Assembly (NCBI RefSeq): GCF_014646295.1
Contig: NZ_BMNE01000004.1
Span: 62,001 to 126,000 of the forward strand
Origin: Nocardia rhizosphaerihabitans
GTDB lineage: Bacteria > Actinomycetota > Actinomycetes > Mycobacteriales > Mycobacteriaceae
DNA: 64,000 nt
Direction of reading: 5' to 3'
Below the pieces are notes generated by a model. That model was given only the letters and a program-made list of their open reading frames with translations, did no database searches and was not told the DNA's origin. Position 1 is the first letter of the stretch. Every line of letters starts with the position of its first letter. This document shows, in pieces, positions 51,717 to 60,622 of this stretch. The position numbers and the translations under genes were made by a program.

Positions 51717-52046
51717 ATGAGCACCCCAGGGGGAGAGAACGGGGCCATGTCAGTGGTCCCCGCCGGCGTCCGTGACGTCGGCAACTACGTCTACGGCCTC
51801 GCTGACACATTGCGCCAGGCTCTCGACGCTGCCAGCAGTGAAGTCGAGTCCTGCGTCGGCGGGAGTTGGGCAGGCGCCGCAGCAAGCACCTTCGCGACCG
51901 GATGGTCCGAGACCCGAGAAGGCGGCCTGCTGATCATGACCGCTCTCACCACGATGGCCGAGAAGCTCGGCGTGACGGCCGAGACCTATACCCAGCGAGA
52001 CGAATCCAACTCGGAGCTGCTACGCAATTTCAGCCTGAACCTCTAG
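51717..52046 (+). CDS. WXG100-family type VII secretion substrate (1)
   Basis: A 109-residue helical-hairpin protein. The WXG turn is SWAGAAASTFATGW, about 40 residues after MSVVPAG. The N-terminal helix has VGNYVYGLADTLRQAL and the C-terminal helix TTMAEKLGVTAETYTQ. A second in-frame ATG at 51747 gives 99 residues, the usual WXG100 length, with GGGGAGAG upstream. First gene of the cassette; probably forms a heterodimer with the next protein. Confidence 0.82.
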   Translation: MSTPGGENGAMSVVPAGVRDVGNYVYGLADTLRQALDAASSEVESCVGGSWAGAAASTFATGWSETREGGLLIMTALTTMAEKLGVTAETYTQRDESNSELLRNFSLNL

Positions 52047-52054
52047 GAGTCGTT

Positions 52055-52357
52055 GTGGCAGCCGAATTCAAGGTCGACCTCGACCATCTCGACCAGATTG
52101 TCATCAAGCTCGCCGGCCTTGCCGGCTTCGTCGCGGACCACCTGGACGTCATCGACGACAAGGTAGCCGAATTGGTGGGCACCGGCTGGGAGGGCGTGGC
52201 CGCCGAGGCCTACCGAGTAGCCCATGCGCAGTGGGTAACCGGCGCCCGCGAATTCGCCGAGGGCATCCGCGATATGAGTACTGCGGCCAGTGCCGCGCAC
52301 GGCCACTACACCGCCGCGATCGATGTCAATGCCCGCATGCTTGGCGGTGGTCGCTGA
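52055..52357 (+). CDS. WXG100-family type VII secretion substrate (2)
   Basis: A 100-residue WXG100 protein starting at GTG 52055 with AGGAG 6-10 bases upstream. The turn is GTGWEGVAAEAYRVAHAQW; the N-terminal helix (VDLDHLDQIVIKLAGLAGFVADHLDVIDDKV) is strongly amphipathic. It overlaps the next start by a TGATG. Likely partner of the first WXG100 protein. Confidence 0.85.
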   Translation: MAAEFKVDLDHLDQIVIKLAGLAGFVADHLDVIDDKVAELVGTGWEGVAAEAYRVAHAQWVTGAREFAEGIRDMSTAASAAHGHYTAAIDVNARMLGGGR

Positions 52358-54111
52358 TGTCCCCACTGGCGGTCGACGCGAACGTGTACTACGAGGCGGC
52401 GAAGAAGCTAACCGACTTGGCCGACGAGATCGGCACCGCTGTCACGCGCGACCTGGCTCCCGGATTGACGTCCACTGCTGGAATGGGCGGAAATTATCCG
52501 GCGGTCGTCGCCTGGTGTACCGCCTACTACATGCACGCCAGTGAGCTGCGCACGGTCGTGCAAACCTATGCGGGCGCACTGCGCCACTTCGGCGAGATCC
52601 TCAACTCCGCTGGATACAACTGGGATGTGGCCGAATATAATGCGGATCTGAATCCGGACAAGGGCGCTGCACCGTCGCATCCGGTCCGTGCCGGAGTCGG
52701 CTCGGGAGGGGGCGTCAGTTTTCCGGAGATTCCGGTCGCTATCGCAGACAACGGTGCGGGCATGGTAATCACGTCCGCTGGACAGGGTGCGAACTCGCGG
52801 CGGGGGACCCCGAACGGTCGCGCTGATGCACTCGCCACCGCCGGCACCGCTTGGCATGGATTTGCCAATAGTTATGAGCTGGCGGGCGCGGGCGCGGCGC
52901 TCCAAGCGGTGCGTGATTCGTTCACCGGTGTGCAGGCACCCGAAGCGCCCGATATCCAGGATGCGCTGGCAGCGCTCCGTGGTGGAGCCGAGCAGATCCG
53001 CACGGTTGCCACGGCTCTCGCATCCGCGGTCCAGGCGCATCGCGACAATCTCGTCGAGGCGAGGAGCCACCTCGCCTCAGCTGCGGCAGGGTCCTTCCCG
53101 GATCATCTCGATGCCCAGGTAACGGCAACATCGGACAACACCTCGGTCAACATCTCGGTTGCTGCGGACTTGAGCGCGGACGACATCGCCGAGGCTGAGG
53201 GTCTCCTCGACGCCGCAGCGCGCGGCACCACATTGTTCACTGTCCTCGGGTCGATCGGCGTCGGGAACCGGGGATTTGTCGACTCGAATGCGTTGAACAG
53301 TCTTGCGACGCTAAAAGCGATCAACGAATTGCCGCTGCTTGTGGAGACGGGAAACCAGGATTCCAATACCGCCCTCATTGACGACCTGGAGAATATGGCT
53401 ACCTGGAACACTCCGCCGCCGACATTGACTGCTGTCGACCTCAGTGCGTTGGACGCATACGGCCCGCAGATGAAGACTTGGGCGATGCTTTCGGTGCAAT
53501 ACGGCAACGAAGCGGGGGTCGACCCCAGGATGGTCCTTGCGATGGCGTTGCAGGAGGGCGCACCCCTGCGGTCAGGACTCGGAAGCACCTTCTACGAAGA
53601 CCTGTCAGGCGGTCCGTCGACCTATCATCCCCGTGAAGGAGGCATTGGCGCGGGAACCATGTATGACGAATTCCGCAAGGATACTACCGACCTCAGGGAA
53701 TGGCAGGAGGGTCGTCCCGATGGGGTAGGAAATTCGATCGGCCTGACAAACATGAAGGAAATCCAGTTCGACCAAATAAAACAGAAGTACCCATCGCAGT
53801 TCGAGGGTCAGGAATGGTCGGATCTTGTCGGAAACGACGAATTGGCGCTGAAGGCTACTGCCTACAACTTGAAGTTGCTGACAGACGATTCGGCTTCGCA
53901 TGCAACTGCTGATGTCCGGGCCAGTCAGCCCTTGAACCAATTCCTCAGCTCCAGTTACAACGCGCTCGGGGTGGTGGACCGCTCGCGATCGGTTGCCGAG
54001 GGCGATACCTTCACTGACCACGAGGTAGAACACGGAAGCAGCACTGTAAAGCCCGGCGGAACATTCGCGTTGGCGGACACAATCCTGCGCGGAACGGGAG
54101 CCTACCGGTGA
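52357..54111 (+). CDS. Type VII secretion-associated protein with C-terminal lysozyme/SLT-like domain
   Basis: A 584-residue protein, no signal peptide. Residues about 1-110 and 160-250 are helical, WXG/LXG-like (MSPLAVDANVYYEAAKKLTD; QDALAALRGGAEQIRTVATA), apart from a Gly-rich linker. Residues about 365-545 resemble a lytic transglycosylase: YGNEAGVDPRMVLAMALQEG with candidate catalytic Glu400, then GNSIGLTNM near 460 and ELALKATAYNLKLL near 495-508, in the order of the SLT fold (Glu, GLM, helix). The similarity is by eye. Probably exported by an ESX machine and acting on peptidoglycan. Base composition is lower in GC than its neighbours. Confidence 0.7.
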   Translation: MSPLAVDANVYYEAAKKLTDLADEIGTAVTRDLAPGLTSTAGMGGNYPAVVAWCTAYYMHASELRTVVQTYAGALRHFGEILNSAGYNWDVAEYNADLNPDKGAAPSHPVRAGVGSGGGVSFPEIPVAIADNGAGMVITSAGQGANSRRGTPNGRADALATAGTAWHGFANSYELAGAGAALQAVRDSFTGVQAPEAPDIQDALAALRGGAEQIRTVATALASAVQAHRDNLVEARSHLASAAAGSFPDHLDAQVTATSDNTSVNISVAADLSADDIAEAEGLLDAAARGTTLFTVLGSIGVGNRGFVDSNALNSLATLKAINELPLLVETGNQDSNTALIDDLENMATWNTPPPTLTAVDLSALDAYGPQMKTWAMLSVQYGNEAGVDPRMVLAMALQEGAPLRSGLGSTFYEDLSGGPSTYHPREGGIGAGTMYDEFRKDTTDLREWQEGRPDGVGNSIGLTNMKEIQFDQIKQKYPSQFEGQEWSDLVGNDELALKATAYNLKLLTDDSASHATADVRASQPLNQFLSSSYNALGVVDRSRSVAEGDTFTDHEVEHGSSTVKPGGTFALADTILRGTGAYR

Positions 54112-54797
54112 AATCGGTGATTCTTGCACTTGCCTTCCTCGCAGCGCCGTTGTGCTGGCTGCTGGCGGCACGCACGCCCCGGCTCCGGCTCGGTGTGGGG
54201 GTGCTTCTTATTCTCATCGCCGTGGCAGAGTTCGCCGTCGCGGACAGCTGGTTGCTTCCCGACTTGGCGACTACAACCCTTGCCTCGCTGGTAGTGGTTC
54301 ACGTTGTGGTCTTGATTGCTGGATTCGTTGCCGATGCGGCGGCCGGCAGGCGGCGGTCCGGGTCGGTCGTCGTGGGCCTGATCCTGGGGTGCGCGTACTG
54401 CCTCGTCGCTCTGGTGATGACCTTGATGATGGTCGTCGCGCTGGGTGGGGAGCGTTCTTCGGTGCCGCCCAGCGACATCCTGTCGCCCCTACCGCCAGGC
54501 CTCACGATAGTCGCGGACACCGATATGGGCTGCCATTACGGCAGTTCCTCGATGTTCTGTGATCGGGAGTTCCGTATCGGGAGTGCAGACGAGGCGTCTG
54601 CCCGTGAAGTCGCGATGAAGATGGTCCAGCATCTCCAAGATGTGGACAAGTGGCAACTGGCCTACGTCGAGAATCCCGGCTGGTGGAGCGGCACCCGCCG
54701 CGAGGGTTGGGGGCTCGACCGCAGCACGATGCACGTGTGGGTAAAAGTTCGGAACGACCAGACCTTGGTGACGTTCGGAGATGAGGCGAGGAACTGA
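54108..54797 (+). CDS. Four-TM membrane protein, candidate immunity protein
   Basis: A 229-residue protein whose ATG overlaps the preceding stop (ATGA). TM segments near residues 3-20, 28-46, 58-77 and 88-112. Basic loops (ARTPRLRL, AGRRRSGS) place TM1-2 and TM3-4 loops inside, so the C-terminal ~115 residues lie outside. This domain has two cysteines nine residues apart (GCHYGSSSMFCD) and a Trp-rich part (PGWWSGTRREGW). I do not recognise the family. Its position and topology fit an immunity protein that blocks the neighbouring cell-wall enzyme outside the membrane; this is inference. Confidence 0.65.
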   Translation: MKSVILALAFLAAPLCWLLAARTPRLRLGVGVLLILIAVAEFAVADSWLLPDLATTTLASLVVVHVVVLIAGFVADAAAGRRRSGSVVVGLILGCAYCLVALVMTLMMVVALGGERSSVPPSDILSPLPPGLTIVADTDMGCHYGSSSMFCDREFRIGSADEASAREVAMKMVQHLQDVDKWQLAYVENPGWWSGTRREGWGLDRSTMHVWVKVRNDQTLVTFGDEARN

Positions 54798-54814
54798 GGG
54801 CCGCGCCTGGTCCG

Positions 54815-54850
54815 ATGGTGGGCCAGGCTCAGAGGAGCCCGGCCCACCAT
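54815..54850. terminator. Hairpin between the cassette and otsB-GH15
   Basis: ATGGTGGGCC (54815-54824) pairs perfectly with GGCCCACCAT (54841-54850) around a 16-base loop that can form a further GGCTC/GAGCC stem. No T-run on either side. It lies between two convergent stops and likely ends both transcripts. Confidence 0.6.
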
Positions 54851-54858
54851 GCCGGTAG

Positions 54859-57429
54859 TTACACCAGTACGTCGGCCGGCTGGCTCAACAGCTGGGCGCA
54901 GCGCAGCAGGCCCAGGTGGCTGTAGGCCTGGGGGTGGTTGCCCAGTGAGCGTTCGGCGACCGGGTCGTACTCCTCGCTCAGCAGGCCGGTCGGCCCCGCG
55001 GCCGCGACCAGCTGGGCGAACAGCGCCTCGGCGTCCGAGCGCCTGCCGATGAGCAGGTACGCCTCCACCAGCCACGCGGCGCACAGGTGGAACCCGCCCT
55101 CGCCGCCGGGCAGGCCGTCGTCGTGGTGGTAGCGGTAGACCGTCGCGCCGCTACGCAATTCGGCCTCGGTCGCGATGACCGTCGCGGCGAAACGCGGGTC
55201 GGCCGGATCGATCAGCCCGCTCAGCCCGATGTGCAGCGTCGCGGCGTCGAGATCGGTGCCGTCGTAGGCGGCGGTGTAGGACTGCACCTCGTCGTTCCAG
55301 CCCTTGGCCTTCACCTCGTCGGCGATGGTGTCGCGCAGCAGCGCCCACTCGGGATCGGCCGGGCGGTCGAAGCGCTCGGCCAGGGTCAGCGCGCGATCGA
55401 TCGTCAGCCAGCCCATCACCTTCGAGTACACGTGGTGACGCGGGTTGCCGCGGATCTCCCAGATGCCGTGATCGGGCTCGGTCCAGCGCCGCTGCACCGC
55501 CGACACCATCGCGTGCACCAGCTCCCAGTCGGGGTCGGGCAGCGCCCTGGACGGCTCGATGATGCCCTGGCGTTCCCGCTCGTGCGCCATCGAGGTGATC
55601 AGGTCGACGATCGGCCCGAACACATCCAGCTGCACCTGCATGTTCGCCGCGTTGCCGACACGCACCGGCCGCGAACCCGCGTAACCGGGCAGCAGATCGA
55701 TGACGGCCTCCGGCGGCAGTGTCTCGCCGTAGATCGTGTACAGCGGGTGCAGCCGCTCGGGGCCGGGGATGGTGTCGAGGACCCGGTGCGTCCAGCCGAG
55801 GAACTCCTCGGCCTCGGTCAGCGAGCCCAGCGTCACCAGCGCCTGCGCGGTCAGCGACGCGTCACGCAGCCAGCAGTACCGGTAGTCCCAGTTGCGCACG
55901 CCGCCGATGTCCTCGGGCAGCGAAGTCGTCGCCGCGGCCAGGATCGAACCGGACGGGCGGTGCACCAGCCCGCGCAGGGTCAGCGCGGAACGCTTCATCA
56001 GATCCGGCTTGAGCGGCGGCAGCTGCAGGCCCGCCGCCCACTGCGACCAGTACTGCTCGGCCAGCTGACGGCGCTGGTGTTCCGGCGTCATCGACGGCGC
56101 GAGATCGGCGGTGCCGCAGCGCAATTCGAGTACGACGGGGGCGCCGGACGGGTCGACCACCGCGCGCGCCTGCTCGTTGGTGCCGTCGGAGAGGATCTCC
56201 CACTGCACGCCGGGTGAGCGCAGCACCATCGGATCGTTGGTGCCGCTGACCCGCAGCCCGTTCGGCACGGATTCGATGCGCACCGGCACCTGGCCGAACT
56301 CCGGCCGCGGCGCGAACGTGACGACGGCCTTCGCGTCACCGGTGATCACGCGGGTCAGATCGGTGCGGTCGGGGGCGACGTCGTGCGGCAGGTAGTCGGT
56401 GACTTGCAAACTGGCCCAGCGGGTTTGGACGGTCATCGTGCCGTCCACGTACCGCTGCGACAGCGGCAGACCCGCCCGCTCCGGCGCCACGGTGAAATGC
56501 CCCGCGTTGGCGCCGCCGAGCAGGTGTGCGAACACCGCCGCCGAATCCGGCTCGGGATGGCAGAACCAGGTGACCGTCGCGTCCGGGGTGAGCAGCGCGA
56601 CCGAGCGCGGGCTGGCCAGCATGGACAGCCGCTCGATCCGCGGCGCGCTGGCGCCGGCCAGCCAGGTGCGGCGTTCCTCCACCAGGAAAGCCAGCGCCCG
56701 AGCCACGTCCTCGGTCGAATCGACCCGCAGCTTGGCCAGGCTCTCGCCGTCGCCGACCTTGATCCCGACATCGGGGCCGGAGAGGACCCGGAAGGCCTTC
56801 TCGTCGGTGACGTCGTCGCCGAAGAACACCGCGGCCGACGCGCTCTCCTGGTGCCGGATGGTGTCGAGCGCGGTGCCCTTGTCGGTGGGGATCACCGCGA
56901 GCTCGATCACCGCCTTGCCCTCGGTCACCTGAACGCCGACCCAGCAGGCCGGGCCCTGGCGCACGGAATTCAGTGCGCGCCTGCCGATCTCGGGGCTGGC
57001 ATTGCGCACGTGCAACGCGGCGCTGGCCGGCTTCATCTCGACGGCGACGCCGGGGTTCTCGGCGGCGATCTGGGTGAATGCGGAGTTGATCTCCGTCAGC
57101 AGTTGCTTGGCGTCGTTGTCGATCGCGTGCACGAAGCCGACGTCGAACTCCGAGCCGTGACTGCCGATCAGCTGCACCTCGACCGGCAGGCGCGACAGCG
57201 CCGCCAGATCACGTAGTGCCCGACCGGAAATCACCGCCGCGGTCGTGTTCGCCAACCCCGCCAGCGCGCGTAAGGCGCTTACCGATTCCCGTTGGGGAAA
57301 GGCTTTGGCGGGGTCGGACACGATCGGGGCGATAGTCCCGTCGTAGTCCGAGGCAACCAAGAGCCGTGGCACGCGCGCAACCGACGCCAGTGCACGGCGG
57401 ACTTCCAAGGGCAGATCCTGTGCGCTCAC
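54859..57429 (-). CDS. otsB: Trehalose-6-phosphate phosphatase fused to GH15 glucosidase/trehalase
   Basis: An 856-residue two-enzyme protein. N-terminal HAD phosphatase (about 20-260): SDYDGTIAPI with the nucleophile Asp, SGRALRDL, and FFGDDVTDEKAF. C-terminal glycoside hydrolase family 15 (about 265-856): GGVRNWDYRYCWLRDA, the acid Glu in GIWEIRG and the base Glu in LLSEEYDP. Actinobacterial GH15 enzymes of this type include trehalases. The fusion may dephosphorylate trehalose-6-phosphate and split trehalose to glucose. No signal peptide. Start ATG 57429. Confidence 0.85.
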   Translation of the reverse strand: MSAQDLPLEVRRALASVARVPRLLVASDYDGTIAPIVSDPAKAFPQRESVSALRALAGLANTTAAVISGRALRDLAALSRLPVEVQLIGSHGSEFDVGFVHAIDNDAKQLLTEINSAFTQIAAENPGVAVEMKPASAALHVRNASPEIGRRALNSVRQGPACWVGVQVTEGKAVIELAVIPTDKGTALDTIRHQESASAAVFFGDDVTDEKAFRVLSGPDVGIKVGDGESLAKLRVDSTEDVARALAFLVEERRTWLAGASAPRIERLSMLASPRSVALLTPDATVTWFCHPEPDSAAVFAHLLGGANAGHFTVAPERAGLPLSQRYVDGTMTVQTRWASLQVTDYLPHDVAPDRTDLTRVITGDAKAVVTFAPRPEFGQVPVRIESVPNGLRVSGTNDPMVLRSPGVQWEILSDGTNEQARAVVDPSGAPVVLELRCGTADLAPSMTPEHQRRQLAEQYWSQWAAGLQLPPLKPDLMKRSALTLRGLVHRPSGSILAAATTSLPEDIGGVRNWDYRYCWLRDASLTAQALVTLGSLTEAEEFLGWTHRVLDTIPGPERLHPLYTIYGETLPPEAVIDLLPGYAGSRPVRVGNAANMQVQLDVFGPIVDLITSMAHERERQGIIEPSRALPDPDWELVHAMVSAVQRRWTEPDHGIWEIRGNPRHHVYSKVMGWLTIDRALTLAERFDRPADPEWALLRDTIADEVKAKGWNDEVQSYTAAYDGTDLDAATLHIGLSGLIDPADPRFAATVIATEAELRSGATVYRYHHDDGLPGGEGGFHLCAAWLVEAYLLIGRRSDAEALFAQLVAAAGPTGLLSEEYDPVAERSLGNHPQAYSHLGLLRCAQLLSQPADVLV

Positions 57430-57741
57430 GCATCCAACCTAGTGATGGGAGGAGTTGATCAGGGGGCGCGAAAAACAATACTGCGTCAATTTTGCCGCGC
57501 GAGCGGCGCGGCGGGTTGTGCGCTCGAGTGTCGGCCGGCGGCTCGCGACCACGTCGCTAATTCCGGGCCTTTCGCCCATCGGGACAGGCCCTGTTCGCCG
57601 AGCTCATCGCGCCCGCCGGCCCGGTGGCGACGCCCGCGTGGCTGGTAGATGCATGGTTCCGCATATGCGACGTCGACTATGCATCTTCCAAGGGGAAGAC
57701 GCACAGCCGACGTGTGTCAACAGCTGTGGGGGATTTGTCGT
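57430..57741. other. Gene-free stretch between otsB-GH15 and kstR
   Basis: 312 bases with no convincing coding frame, operator or hairpin. It must hold the promoter of otsB-GH15 (minus strand). A GCATATGC (57660-57667) and nearby TGCATGG/ATGCATC (57651-57681) form short palindromes of unknown meaning. Confidence 0.4.
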
Positions 57742-58356
57742 CTATCCGCGATCGCCCAGCAACAGGTCGACGGTGAGCTCGAGTCGTTCCGTGACGTCGG
57801 TCGCTGACGCGCGCCGGGTGAGCCACGCGACGAGGTTCGACAGCCACACGTCGGAGATGACCCTGGCGATGGCGAGCTGGCGCTCGTCGGGCTCGCCGTC
57901 GCTCATCGCGCGGGCGAAGACGCGGTCCATCACCTTGCCGACGCGATCGACCTCGGCCGCGGCGGAGGCGTCGGCGAACATGAACGCGCGCGTCATGGCC
58001 TCGGTGAGCAGCGGGTCGCGCTGCATCATCCGGGTGATCTGGGTCAGCAGGCCGTGCATGCGCTCGGACGGACCGTCGCCGGGTAGTGGCCTGCGCTTGC
58101 CTTCGAACTGCTCGAATTCCCTGGCCAGTGCCGAGACGAGCAGGTGCACCTTGGACGGGAAGTAGCGGTAGAGGGTGCCGACGGCGACGTCGGCCCGCTC
58201 GGCGACCGCGCGCATCTGGACGGCGTCGTAGCCGCCTTTGGACGCCAGCGCCAGGGTGGCGTCGAGGATGCGCTTGCGGCGCTCGCGCTGGGCGTTGGAG
58301 CTCAGTTCGTCCTCGGACAGTGTCGTCACGGTGGGCGTGGGGGCCGGACTGTCCAT
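57742..58356 (-). CDS. kstR: KstR, TetR-family repressor of cholesterol catabolism
   Basis: A 204-residue TetR regulator. HTH at about residues 30-75 (AVQMRAVAERADVAVGTLYRYFPSKVHLL), helical ligand domain with ITRMMQRDPLLTEAMTRAFMFADASA. KstR senses 3-oxo-cholestenoyl-CoA thioesters and releases the cholesterol regulon. Identity is supported by its neighbour fadE34 and by the perfect operator 58434-58447 between them, as in M. tuberculosis Rv3574/Rv3573c. ATG 58356 is chosen, with GAAAGGG upstream; the frame is open further into fadE34 but is a shadow. Confidence 0.92.
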   Translation of the reverse strand: MDSPAPTPTVTTLSEDELSSNAQRERRKRILDATLALASKGGYDAVQMRAVAERADVAVGTLYRYFPSKVHLLVSALAREFEQFEGKRRPLPGDGPSERMHGLLTQITRMMQRDPLLTEAMTRAFMFADASAAAEVDRVGKVMDRVFARAMSDGEPDERQLAIARVISDVWLSNLVAWLTRRASATDVTERLELTVDLLLGDRG

Positions 58357-58433
58357 CGTGGAAACCCTTTCGCTGCGTGCGCCTGAAATGTCCGCCCAGT
58401 GTAGGTCTCTTGACTTACACCCGGCCCGGATAT

Positions 58434-58447
58434 TAGAACATGTTCTA
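58434..58447. promoter_or_regulatory. KstR operator
   Basis: TAGAACATGTTCTA, a perfect palindrome, fits the KstR consensus TNNAACNNGTTNNA. It overlaps the expected -10 region of fadE34 (TTGACT at 58410-58415 lies 18 bases upstream) and can also control kstR. Confidence 0.85.
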
Positions 58448-58482
58448 GGAGTGGGAGCCACGCCGGAAGGGCGGTTTTTCTT

Positions 58483-60603
58483 GTGACCATCGCCACCACT
58501 GACGAGCATAAAGCCGCCGCGGAGTCGCTGCGGGGCTGGGCGAGTTCGGTCGCGCCGATTGCAACAATGCGGGCCGGCGGTGCCGGAAGCTGGCACCAGT
58601 ACTGGCCCGCGCTGACCGAGTTCGGCCTCTTCGAGGTCGCGCTCGACGAGGAGCACGGCGGATTGGGCGGCACCGCCGCCGACCTGGCCGTGCTGCTGGA
58701 ACAGACCGCCGACGACCTGGTCGGCGGTCCGGTGCTGGCCACCGCCCTGGCCGGGTTGATCACCCAGGGCGCGGTGACCGGCGGTGCGCCGTGCGGTGTC
58801 GCCGTGCCGGGCGAGCAGCCGACCGCGACAGCGGTCGGTTCGGACGGCGACGGCTGGACCGTCACCGGCGCCTGGGACTACGTCTACGGCGCCGACAAGG
58901 ACACCCAGGTCCTGGTGCCGGCGAGCACACCGGACGGCACCCGCTGGCTGCTGCTCTCGCCCACGGCGGTGACGATCACGCCGCTGCCGAACGCCGACCA
59001 CACCGTGCCGCTGGCCCGGGTGGAGGCCGCCGGGGTCGCGGTGTCGTCGAGCTTCGCGCCCGAGGCCGACGTCACCGACCTGTTCGTCGCACTCGCGGTG
59101 GCCGAACTCGCCGGCATTGCGGGCTGGTGCCTGCGCACCGCGGTCGACTACGCCAAGGTCCGTGAGCAGTTCGGCAAGCCGATCGGCAGCTTCCAGGCGA
59201 TCAAGCACATCTGCGCCTGGATGCTGTGCCGCACCGAGCTGATCCGCGCGGTCGCCGCCGACGCGGCCGCCGCCATCGACGAGGGCGGCGCCGAACTGCC
59301 GATCGCCGCCGCCGTCGCCGCGGCCGCCGCGCTCGACGCCGCGGTCGACACCGCCAAGGACGCCATCCAGGTCCTCGGCGGCATCGGCTTCACCTGGGAA
59401 CACGACGCGCACTTCTACCTGCGCCGGGCCAGCTCGCTGCGTCAGCTGCTCGGTGGAACGGCGCGCTGGCGGGCCAGGGTCGCCGAGCTCACCAGGGCCG
59501 GGCAGCGTCGCACCACCGGCGCCGAGCGCGTCCTCGGGGACGCCGCGGGCGATTCCGCGCTGACCGCCGAGATCGCCGCCATCGCAGCGCTGGCGCCGGC
59601 GGAGCAGCAGCGCGCACTGGTCGAGGGCGGCTTCGTGATGCCGCACTGGCCGAAACCGTATGGGCGCGAAGCCGATCCGATGACCTGCCTGCAGATCGCC
59701 GAACAGCTGCGCCGCGCCGACCTGGAGACCCCCGATCTCGCCGTCGCGGGCTGGGCGGTGCCGACGCTGCTGCGCTTCGGTACTCCGGAGCAGATCGAAC
59801 GGTTCGTCTGGCCGACCCTGCACGGCGAGGTGACCTGGTGCCAGCTGTTCAGCGAACCGGGCGCAGGCTCGGACCTCGCGGCCCTGCGCACCACGGCCGA
59901 GAAGGTCGACGGCGGCTGGGTGCTGCGCGGCCAGAAGGTGTGGACGTCGCTGGGGACCATCGCGAACTGGGGCATCTGCCTGGCTCGCACCGATCCCTCC
60001 GCGGCCAAGCACCGCGGGATCAGCTACTTCCTGGTCGACATGCGCGCGGCCGGCGTGCAGGTACGCCCGCTGGTCACCATCACCGGTGAGGAACGCTTCA
60101 GCGAGGTCTTCCTCGACGACGTCTTCGTGCCCGACGACGGACTGGTCGGCGCGCTGAACAACGGCTGGAAGATCGCGCGCACCACCCTGTCGGCCGAGCG
60201 GGTCGCCATGGGCGGCGGCGGTATCGGCGGCGCGCTGGAGGCGCTGCTGGACCGTTTCCCGGTCGGCGGATGGGGAACTGAACTGCGTGAGGACCGCTTC
60301 GGCGACCTGATCACCTCCTCGATCGCCGGCTCCTTGCTGGAGCAGCGGATCGCGGTGGCGACCATGGCCGGAGTCGACGCGGGCGCCCAAGCCAGCGTCC
60401 GCAAACTCGTCGGTGTCCGGCACCGGCAGGACCTGGCGGAGTACGCCCTGGAGCTTTCCGGCCGAGAAGGCTCCCTGGAAAACGAAGCCCTGAAAGAATT
60501 CTTGCTCACACGCTGTCTCTCCATCGCGGGCGGTACCGAGCAGATCCTGTTGACCGTGGCCGCCGAACGGATTCTCGGCCTGCCGCGCGATGCGGACAGT
60601 TAG
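58483..60603 (+). CDS. fadE34: Acyl-CoA dehydrogenase FadE34 (ChsE3-like), fused two-domain type
   Basis: A 706-residue protein made of two acyl-CoA dehydrogenase halves (about 1-340 and 341-706). In M. tuberculosis FadE34 dehydrogenates a steroid acyl-CoA with a five-carbon side chain in cholesterol degradation. First half: EEHGGLGGTAADLAVLLEQ and VREQFGKPIGSFQAIKHI. Second half: LFSEPGAGSDLAALRTTAEK and CLSIAGGTEQILLTVAAERILGLP. Length agrees with Rv3573c. GTG 58483 is the start; GAAGGG lies upstream. Confidence 0.9.
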   Translation: MTIATTDEHKAAAESLRGWASSVAPIATMRAGGAGSWHQYWPALTEFGLFEVALDEEHGGLGGTAADLAVLLEQTADDLVGGPVLATALAGLITQGAVTGGAPCGVAVPGEQPTATAVGSDGDGWTVTGAWDYVYGADKDTQVLVPASTPDGTRWLLLSPTAVTITPLPNADHTVPLARVEAAGVAVSSSFAPEADVTDLFVALAVAELAGIAGWCLRTAVDYAKVREQFGKPIGSFQAIKHICAWMLCRTELIRAVAADAAAAIDEGGAELPIAAAVAAAAALDAAVDTAKDAIQVLGGIGFTWEHDAHFYLRRASSLRQLLGGTARWRARVAELTRAGQRRTTGAERVLGDAAGDSALTAEIAAIAALAPAEQQRALVEGGFVMPHWPKPYGREADPMTCLQIAEQLRRADLETPDLAVAGWAVPTLLRFGTPEQIERFVWPTLHGEVTWCQLFSEPGAGSDLAALRTTAEKVDGGWVLRGQKVWTSLGTIANWGICLARTDPSAAKHRGISYFLVDMRAAGVQVRPLVTITGEERFSEVFLDDVFVPDDGLVGALNNGWKIARTTLSAERVAMGGGGIGGALEALLDRFPVGGWGTELREDRFGDLITSSIAGSLLEQRIAVATMAGVDAGAQASVRKLVGVRHRQDLAEYALELSGREGSLENEALKEFLLTRCLSIAGGTEQILLTVAAERILGLPRDADS

Positions 60604-60622
60604 CTCGATGAGGGAGGACGCC

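Noticed and set aside
51443..51784. 113-codon reverse frame considered as an intact gene
   Set aside because: Only its middle matches the GH15 protein, and indels break the match on both sides; it is better explained as a gene remnant.
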